Source: Jeotgalibacillus malaysiensis
Lineage (GTDB): Bacteria; Bacillota; Bacilli; Bacillales; Jeotgalibacillaceae
Length of the DNA: 64,000 bases
Assembly (NCBI GenBank): GCA_000818095.1
Contig: CP009416.1
Location: 2,774,501 to 2,838,500 of the forward strand
Reading direction: 5' to 3'
The position numbers and the translations under genes were made by a program. Position 1 is the first letter of the stretch, and each line of letters starts with the position of its first letter. The notes under the pieces were generated by a model. It searched no databases. It was not told the DNA's origin and saw only the letters and a list, made by a program, of their open reading frames with translations. This document shows positions 53,260-64,000 of this stretch, one piece after another.

Positions 53260-54197
53260 CTTTTTGCGAGCAGCGCTGGGACTGCGTCACCAATTGACGT
53301 AATCTCAACCCCGCTGAAATAATAATGCACAATGTCTTCATAGCTGCTGCCGGAAAGTGCCATCCCGTTTGCCCCGTACTGACTCATCCCGACCCCGTGC
53401 CCAAACCCCTTGGTCTTAATCACAACCTCATCCCCCTCCAGCACCCACTCAAAATCAGTCGAACGCAGATCAAGCGTCTCACGGATCTCTCTCCCGCTGA
53501 ACGTTTTTCCTGCAATTTCAACCGTTTTAATCCGGTTCCCGGGCGTCCGCTCCAGAATACTCCCCTGCTCATCGGCTGTCAGACTGATCCCAAGCTTCAT
53601 CTCAAACTCAGCGACCGGCATTCTTTTTTCATGGTAAAAGCCGGGGGCTGCCTGTTCATCCCATTTACTCTCTACGGACGCTAAATAGGGAACGTCCTCT
53701 TCCCAGTAATCCTTTGCATTTTCCGTCCAGCCGTTACTCGTTGAAAAGAACGCTGCTGTGATCGGCTGTCCTTCATATGTCAAAATCTCTCCTTTAGTCT
53801 CCTGCACCGCTTCATCAATCGCAGCTTTCTTCCATGTATAATCATCTTTCCATATCTCTTTTAACTCAGCTTCATTTTTAAATACCTGATGGGTCGTTGT
53901 ATCCGTGATCGGCTCCCCTTTGCTGTGCGTGAGAAATTTCGTCACATACGTTCTTGCCGCAAGCGCCTGCGCTTTCAACGCCTCCTTCTCAAAAGAAGCC
54001 GGCATCTCACTCGCAACCACCCCCGCCACATACGACTCCAGGTCCACCGTCTCAACCTCACCACGCGCCTGCCTCATCACCGGCACCGCAAGCCCCGTAT
54101 CCGTCTCCTCCACCTGCTCAGCAGGCACTTCCTCCTCAGGCAAAGGTGTCCTCTGCTCCTCATTCGGACTCACAATCAACGCCGGAATCGCAAGCAA
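53256..54197 (-). CDS. spoIID: Stage II sporulation protein D, with apparent frameshift in its N-terminal anchor
   Basis: The open frame has 313 codons. Its SpoIID domain includes VAGVVASEMPASFEKEALKAQALAARTYV and the C-terminal GHGVGMSQYGANGMALSGSSYEDI. SpoIID is a mother-cell lytic transglycosylase of the SpoIIDMP engulfment complex. The frame begins at a TTG inside the expected membrane anchor. The true start appears to be ATG 54234, in a different frame. Removing one base from the seven-T run (plus-strand A7, 54216-54222) joins them to give MKLLFFIGYFVLLLAIPALI, a normal signal anchor. Either a sequencing indel or a real disruption/slippage site. Confidence 0.88.
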   Translation of the reverse strand: MLAIPALIVSPNEEQRTPLPEEEVPAEQVEETDTGLAVPVMRQARGEVETVDLESYVAGVVASEMPASFEKEALKAQALAARTYVTKFLTHSKGEPITDTTTHQVFKNEAELKEIWKDDYTWKKAAIDEAVQETKGEILTYEGQPITAAFFSTSNGWTENAKDYWEEDVPYLASVESKWDEQAAPGFYHEKRMPVAEFEMKLGISLTADEQGSILERTPGNRIKTVEIAGKTFSGREIRETLDLRSTDFEWVLEGDEVVIKTKGFGHGVGMSQYGANGMALSGSSYEDIVHYYFSGVEITSIGDAVPALLAKR

Positions 54198-54276
54198 AAG
54201 TACAAAATATCCTATAAAAAAATAACAACTTCATCCGCTGCTGTATCCTCACCCCTCCAAACATCGGTTATGGGGA

Positions 54277-54305
54277 AGTATATGCTTAGCGCGACGGAGA
54301 TAGAC
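54277..54305 (-). promoter_or_regulatory. Sigma-E-type promoter of spoIID
   Basis: The minus strand has GTCTATC, 14 bp, CATATACT (54284-54277), the same -10 octamer as spoIIID. Transcription would begin near 54270, about 36 bp before ATG 54234. spoIID is sigma-E dependent in B. subtilis. Confidence 0.6.
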
Positions 54306-54367
54306 TTGTTTCTGAAGAGATGGGGTTTCTTAAGGGCATGAAGAGGGTTTGGGGGTTGGACTTTTGA

Positions 54368-54529
54368 GGTCAGGTCAGAAGAATTTCAGGTCACACTCCT
54401 GATTTCTTAGGTCACATTAAGTAATTTTCAGGTCATGTTTTCTTGCAAACTGGATTTTCGAGTCACCGCACTCATTTTTGGGGTCACATTATAAATTTTT
54501 CGGATCACATTCCACAAATCTTCGATCAC
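54368..54529 (+). repeat. 21-bp octad direct-repeat element, array 4
   Basis: The cores start at 54368 (GGTCAG), 54389, 54410, 54431 (GGTCAT), 54461 (AGTCAC), 54482, 54503 (GATCAC) and 54524 (GATCAC). The steps are 21, 21, 21, 30, 21, 21 and 21 bp. This is the most diverged of the GGTCAC arrays, yet the spacing is unchanged. It fills the middle of the 447-bp gap between spoIID and murA. Confidence 0.85.
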
Positions 54530-54574
54530 GCTCACGAAGCAAGCCGCAGCTTCCTAAACCGCCAACACAAAACA

Positions 54575-54620
54575 CAAAAAAAGCAGTATACCCACGGCTT
54601 AGCGTGTGTATACTGCTTAT
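54575..54620 (-). terminator. Terminator after murA
   Basis: AAGCAGTATACCCACGGCTT and AGCGTGTGTATACTGCTT form a stem, followed by U7 on the minus strand. Confidence 0.8.
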
Positions 54621-54681
54621 ATACGTATAATTAGTTAGAAGTTCGTGATGTATAAGAATAAGAAGTATGAGTTCAGTAAAA

Positions 54682-55992
54682 TTATACGCGAACTGCTGTT
54701 GCAGCAGCTTCTGCTCTTGCTTCTGTCTCTTCACTAACACGTTCTACGTTACCACCAAGTGCGACTAGCTTTTCGTGGAAGTTTACATATCCACGGTCAA
54801 GGTGTTTTAGTTCAGTTACTTGTGTGTAGCCTTCTGCTACGAGTCCTGCTAGGATCAGTGCTGCACCTGCTCTTAAGTCAGTTGCTGCAACTTCTGCGCC
54901 TTGCAGGTTACTTGGTCCGTTCATGATTGTTGAACGTCCTTCGATTTTAACGTTTGCATTCATGCGGCGGAATTCTTCAACGTGCATGAAGCGGTTTTCG
55001 AATACTGTTTCAGTGATTACGCCTGTGCCATTTGCTGTCAGCATTAGCGCCATCATTTGTGATTGCATATCAGTTGGGAAGCCCGGATGCGGCATTGTCT
55101 TGATGTCTACTGACTTCAGGTTGCCGTTACCGATAACGCGTACACCTTCGTTTTCCTCGATCACTGTTACGCCCATTTCTTTTAGCTTGGCGATAACTGA
55201 TGCTGAGTGCTCTGGTACTGCGTTTTCGATTAACACGTTACCTTCAGTAATTGCTGCAGCGATCATGAATGTGCCGGCTTCAATGCGGTCAGGAATGATT
55301 GTGTGCTCTGCACCGTGCAGTTCTTCCACACCTTCGATACGAATTGTATCTGTTCCTGCGCCCTTGATTTTAGCGCCCATTTTGTTCATGTAGTTCGCCA
55401 TGTCGACAATTTCAGGCTCTTTCGCACAGTTTTCAATGACTGTTGTGCCTTCAGCAAGTGTTGCAGCTGCCATAATGTTTTCAGTGGCACCTACACTTGG
55501 GAAGTCCAGATAGATTTTAGCGCCTTTTAAGCGGCCATTTGTTTTCGCTTCGATAAAGCCATTTCCAACTGTTACATCAGCGCCCATTGCTTCAAAGCCT
55601 TTTAAGTGAAGATCGATTGGTCGTGAACCGATTGCACAGCCCCCAGGAAGTGCCACTCGTGCGTGACCGTTTCTTGCTAAAAGTGGTCCCATGACCTGTA
55701 CGGATGCACGCATCTTGCGTACATATTCAAAAGGTGCTTCCGGTGCAAGATCTCTGCTTGCATCTACAATGACTTTGTTTTCTTCTACTGTGTAGCTCAC
55801 ATCTGCATTTAGATGTATCAGTACCTGATTAATCGTTTTTACATCTGATAGTGCAGGTACTTCTAATAATGTACTTTTTCCTTTTCCAGCTAAAAGTGCT
55901 GCTGCTAAAATTGGAAGAACTGCATTTTTAGCACCTTCTACTTTGACTGAACCTTGCAGCTTATTACCGCCGCGTACGATGATTTTTTCCAA
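54682..55992 (-). CDS. murA: UDP-N-acetylglucosamine 1-carboxyvinyltransferase
   Basis: 436 residues from TTG 55992 ([24 protein letters not shown]), 8 nt after GGAGGGG; the longer frame to 56079 has no start signal. The active-site Cys is in [12 protein letters not shown], the target of fosfomycin. The enzyme transfers enolpyruvate to UDP-GlcNAc, the first committed step of peptidoglycan synthesis. The position beside spoIID and the atp operon matches murAA of B. subtilis. Confidence 0.95.
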   Translation of the reverse strand: MEKIIVRGGNKLQGSVKVEGAKNAVLPILAAALLAGKGKSTLLEVPALSDVKTINQVLIHLNADVSYTVEENKVIVDASRDLAPEAPFEYVRKMRASVQVMGPLLARNGHARVALPGGCAIGSRPIDLHLKGFEAMGADVTVGNGFIEAKTNGRLKGAKIYLDFPSVGATENIMAAATLAEGTTVIENCAKEPEIVDMANYMNKMGAKIKGAGTDTIRIEGVEELHGAEHTIIPDRIEAGTFMIAAAITEGNVLIENAVPEHSASVIAKLKEMGVTVIEENEGVRVIGNGNLKSVDIKTMPHPGFPTDMQSQMMALMLTANGTGVITETVFENRFMHVEEFRRMNANVKIEGRSTIMNGPSNLQGAEVAATDLRAGAALILAGLVAEGYTQVTELKHLDRGYVNFHEKLVALGGNVERVSEETEARAEAAATAVRV

Positions 55993-56444
55993 GTGAGTTC
56001 CCCTCCGCGTCTTCATACTCATAATACTATTCATATTCAATGTAAGTGACTGAAGTGATATCGTCTGCTTCAATCGCACAATAGGCTATTCCAATAATCG
56101 TCTCATTTACAAGTAAACTTTTAAAAAACTAAAACATTACAAATCTTATCACTCTAGAACTCTTTTATACAAGAGAAGAAAGTCATGATTCATGGCAGTT
56201 TGACAAATTTCTCACGTGCCATACTTCTATTATCGACAGTTCTTGCTGTCTTTTATATACTCCGTTCTCTCATATATGAAGAGTTCAAGATAGCCCCCGC
56301 CGGTTTAGCAGCGCATGCTAGACTATTCCACATCATACTAAAGTTAAACCATTTCTTCCTGATTTGGTAGTTATAAAAATCACATTTTTTGAAAAATCAA
56401 TGAAAATTCGATATGAAAACCTTTACATTGTGACAATTCTGTGC
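55993..56444. other. Gene-free 450-bp spacer between murA and the ywzB-like gene
   Basis: No convincing gene, repeat or RNA structure is seen. B. subtilis has ywmB at this place. A 25-30 codon minus-strand open segment ending at a stop near 56027 ([19 protein letters not shown]) has no start codon. It could be a remnant or chance. Confidence 0.5.
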
Positions 56445-56675
56445 CTACCAAAGATAGGGTAGCTGCTGAGACCAGGTCGTATATGATAAGAAAAAGTTTG
56501 CAACAGTCGAGCCAATTGCAATGCTGACCAGTATAAATAATACTCTTGCCTGAAAAACTCTATTGGGCCGGATCGCTTTGTCGAATCTGAGCGCCTGCAT
56601 CGACCAGAATGTTAATGCGATAAATGTTAAATGAATCAGCATGCTGAAAAGCGCCTGCTGTCCGAACTCTGCCAT
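56445..56675 (-). CDS. ywzB: DUF1146 family membrane protein (YwzB-like)
   Basis: 76 residues from ATG 56675 (MAEFGQQALFSML), 8 nt after AAAGGAG. Two transmembrane segments (FSMLIHLTFIALTFWSMQAL and VLFILVSIAIGSTVANFFL) flank a basic loop. The size and the position between atpC and murA match B. subtilis YwzB. Function unknown. Confidence 0.8.
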   Translation of the reverse strand: MAEFGQQALFSMLIHLTFIALTFWSMQALRFDKAIRPNRVFQARVLFILVSIAIGSTVANFFLSYTTWSQQLPYLW

Positions 56676-56874
56676 ATCATGACTCCTTTCTGCCAACTTT
56701 GTCATTCTATCAAAGTATTCTTAGAATTCCATGAGAATGTGTGGGTAGTTTGTGAAAATGCTCATAAAGTATGATGTCAGTCCTCTTAAAAGAGTGTTGA
56801 TTATATCCGTGGAACTAAGCCTGAAATTATAACGGTTATGGGCTGTTTGTTGCATATTTCACATAACCTTTTTA

Positions 56875-56934
56875 AATAAAAAACCGGCCCCCTTACCGGC
56901 CTGGCTAAAAGCCATTCCGGGGAGGGTGCCGGTT
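56875..56934 (-). terminator. Terminator of the ATP synthase operon
   Basis: A GC-rich compound hairpin (AACCGGC ... GCCGGTT with internal CCC/GGG pairing) is followed on the minus strand by six U. It lies just after atpC. Confidence 0.8.
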
Positions 56935-56941
56935 GAATCAG

Positions 56942-57364
<423 letters not shown>

Positions 57365-57368
57365 CTAA

Positions 57369-58985
<1,617 letters not shown>

Positions 58986-59060
58986 CTGGGTCTGTCTTAG
59001 TACGTTTCAGTCACAGCTGGCTCAAACTGATAAGAATGAAAGAAGCTGTTCTGAACTTTA

Positions 59061-59930
<870 letters not shown>

Positions 59931-59963
59931 TCACCACCCTTTAAAGTTGAAATGCTGTGTTAA

Positions 59964-61484
<1,521 letters not shown>

Positions 61485-61498
61485 TCATTTCGTGGATC

Positions 61499-62577
<1,079 letters not shown>

Positions 62578-62615
62578 TCAAATACGGAAAGTTGTATTAT
62601 ATTTCATAAGGCACC

Positions 62616-62740
62616 GGCTGATTTCCGCTCCGGACAGGCGCTTTCCGCGGCCGCGCGGTGAGCCTCCTCGGCTGTGCCTGCGGGGTCTCACCTGTCGCTT
62701 CTATGCCGCAGGAGTCGCCCGTCCTCCGCTACAATCAGCC
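62616..62740. repeat. Dispersed GC-rich intergenic repeat, copy 6 (inside the atp operon)
   Basis: GGCTGATTTCCGCTCCGGAC at the left end, CGCTTTCCGCGG, GGTGAGCCTCCTCGG, CTGCGGGGTCTCACCTGTC, AGGAGTCGCCC, and ACAATCAGCC at the right end. The terminal GGCTGAT / ATCAGCC is a perfect inverted repeat. It lies between atpE and atpF. Confidence 0.88.
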
Positions 62741-62781
62741 TATATAATAGATAAGAATACTTTTAAAATCAGATGTTCTGT

Positions 62782-62824
62782 AAAAAATGGCGAAGCATGT
62801 CACGATGTGATCTTCGCCATTTTA
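62782..62824 (-). terminator. Terminator-like hairpin directly after atpE, inside the operon
   Basis: The stem AATGGCGAAG / CTTCGCCATT is followed by six U on the minus strand (plus-strand A-run at 62782-62787). It begins 10 nt after the atpE stop. It has all marks of an intrinsic terminator and would reduce transcription of atpF onward relative to atpB-atpE. Confidence 0.75.
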
Positions 62825-62833
62825 TGTTGAATA

Positions 62834-63073
<240 letters not shown>

Positions 63074-63134
63074 TTAGTGTGGGTAAATAATTTTTGTTTA
63101 ACATGTTTGTTCAGTGACTGAACAGGTAAATATA

Positions 63135-63845
<711 letters not shown>

Positions 63846-63850
63846 TTATT

Positions 63851-64000
63851 TCACCTCTCTTCCCGCTTCTTGTGTAGGACTTGCTGCAATAAATAATCTA
63901 TCATAATGACGAAATAAACCATCATTAATCCAAATACAGTGGAAATCAAATGAATGAAATCCGGAAATTCCAGTGCAATGAGCACCGCTACTCCTGCTGA
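63851..64000 (-). CDS. atpI: ATP synthase I protein, C-terminal part (5' end beyond the window)
   Basis: 49 codons are visible up to a TGA at 63851-63853, 5 bp before atpB. The segment ends FPDFIHLISTVFGLMMVYFV, then IMIDYLLQQVLHKKREER. It matches the C-terminus of Bacillus AtpI, a membrane protein that helps assemble the c-ring. It is the first gene of the operon. Confidence 0.85.
   Translation of the reverse strand, partial: SAGVAVLIALEFPDFIHLISTVFGLMMVYFVIMIDYLLQQVLHKKREER

Noticed and set aside
56027-56120. Minus-strand open segment ([19 protein letters not shown]) upstream of murA
   Set aside because: No start codon and no ribosome binding site; too short to call, although a ywmB remnant cannot be excluded.

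Overview
This is a chromosomal segment of an endospore-forming, flagellated Gram-positive bacterium of the order Bacillales. Evidence: spoIIID, spoIID and spoIIQ, mbl, flhO/flhP, an LtaS-type lipoteichoic acid synthase, and strong GGAGG ribosome binding sites. From about 41 kb rightwards the gene content and order follow the Bacillus subtilis block ywqB-ywqA / ssb / ywpF / fabZ / flhP-flhO-mbl-spoIIID / spoIIQ-spoIID-murA / ywzB / atp. The left part suggests a Bacillaceae or Caryophanaceae (Jeotgalibacillus-like) relative; genus is not resolved. No rRNA, tRNA, insertion sequence, prophage or CRISPR array was seen. Layout: 0-23 kb is a cell-envelope island almost entirely on the minus strand. 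Five secreted proteins carry triple cell-wall-binding-2 (CWB2) modules fused to different domains: two paralogous lysozyme-like proteins, an Amidase_3 enzyme, a very large Vpr-like subtilase and an NlpC/P60 endopeptidase. Among them lie an O-antigen-ligase/polymerase-like membrane protein, a MurJ-type flippase, an acidic lipoprotein, an LTA synthase and a LysM-NlpC/P60 hydrolase, so polymer synthesis, export and proteins that probably bind the wall polymer are clustered. 23-39 kb is a mixed region: an RNPP-type quorum regulator with an overlapping pro-peptide gene absent from ordinary ORF lists, a diguanylate cyclase, serC/serA, a LysM-3D protein, a stressosome RsbR paralogue, several very small genes, and two uncharacterised paralogues about 8 kb apart. 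39-56 kb carries a NERD-domain gene, the SWIM/SNF2 pair, ssb, fabZ, flagellar rod genes, mbl and sporulation genes. 56-64 kb is the ATP synthase operon (atpI-B-E-F-H-A-G-D-C, minus strand), with GC-rich repeats and a terminator-like hairpin inside it. The most striking unexplained structure is a family of 162-bp elements. Each has eight GGTCAC-centred direct repeats at exact 21-bp spacing, split 4+4 by one 30-bp interval. Four copies lie at 39.47, 40.76, 46.68 and 54.37 kb, all in the same orientation. A fifth copy at 47.4 kb keeps the architecture (central step 31 bp) with a different core, TTGAATCA, and a weaker 21-bp-periodic tract lies at 53.1 kb. A second dispersed family, about 110-150 bp and GC-rich, has six copies, two of them inside the atp operon.
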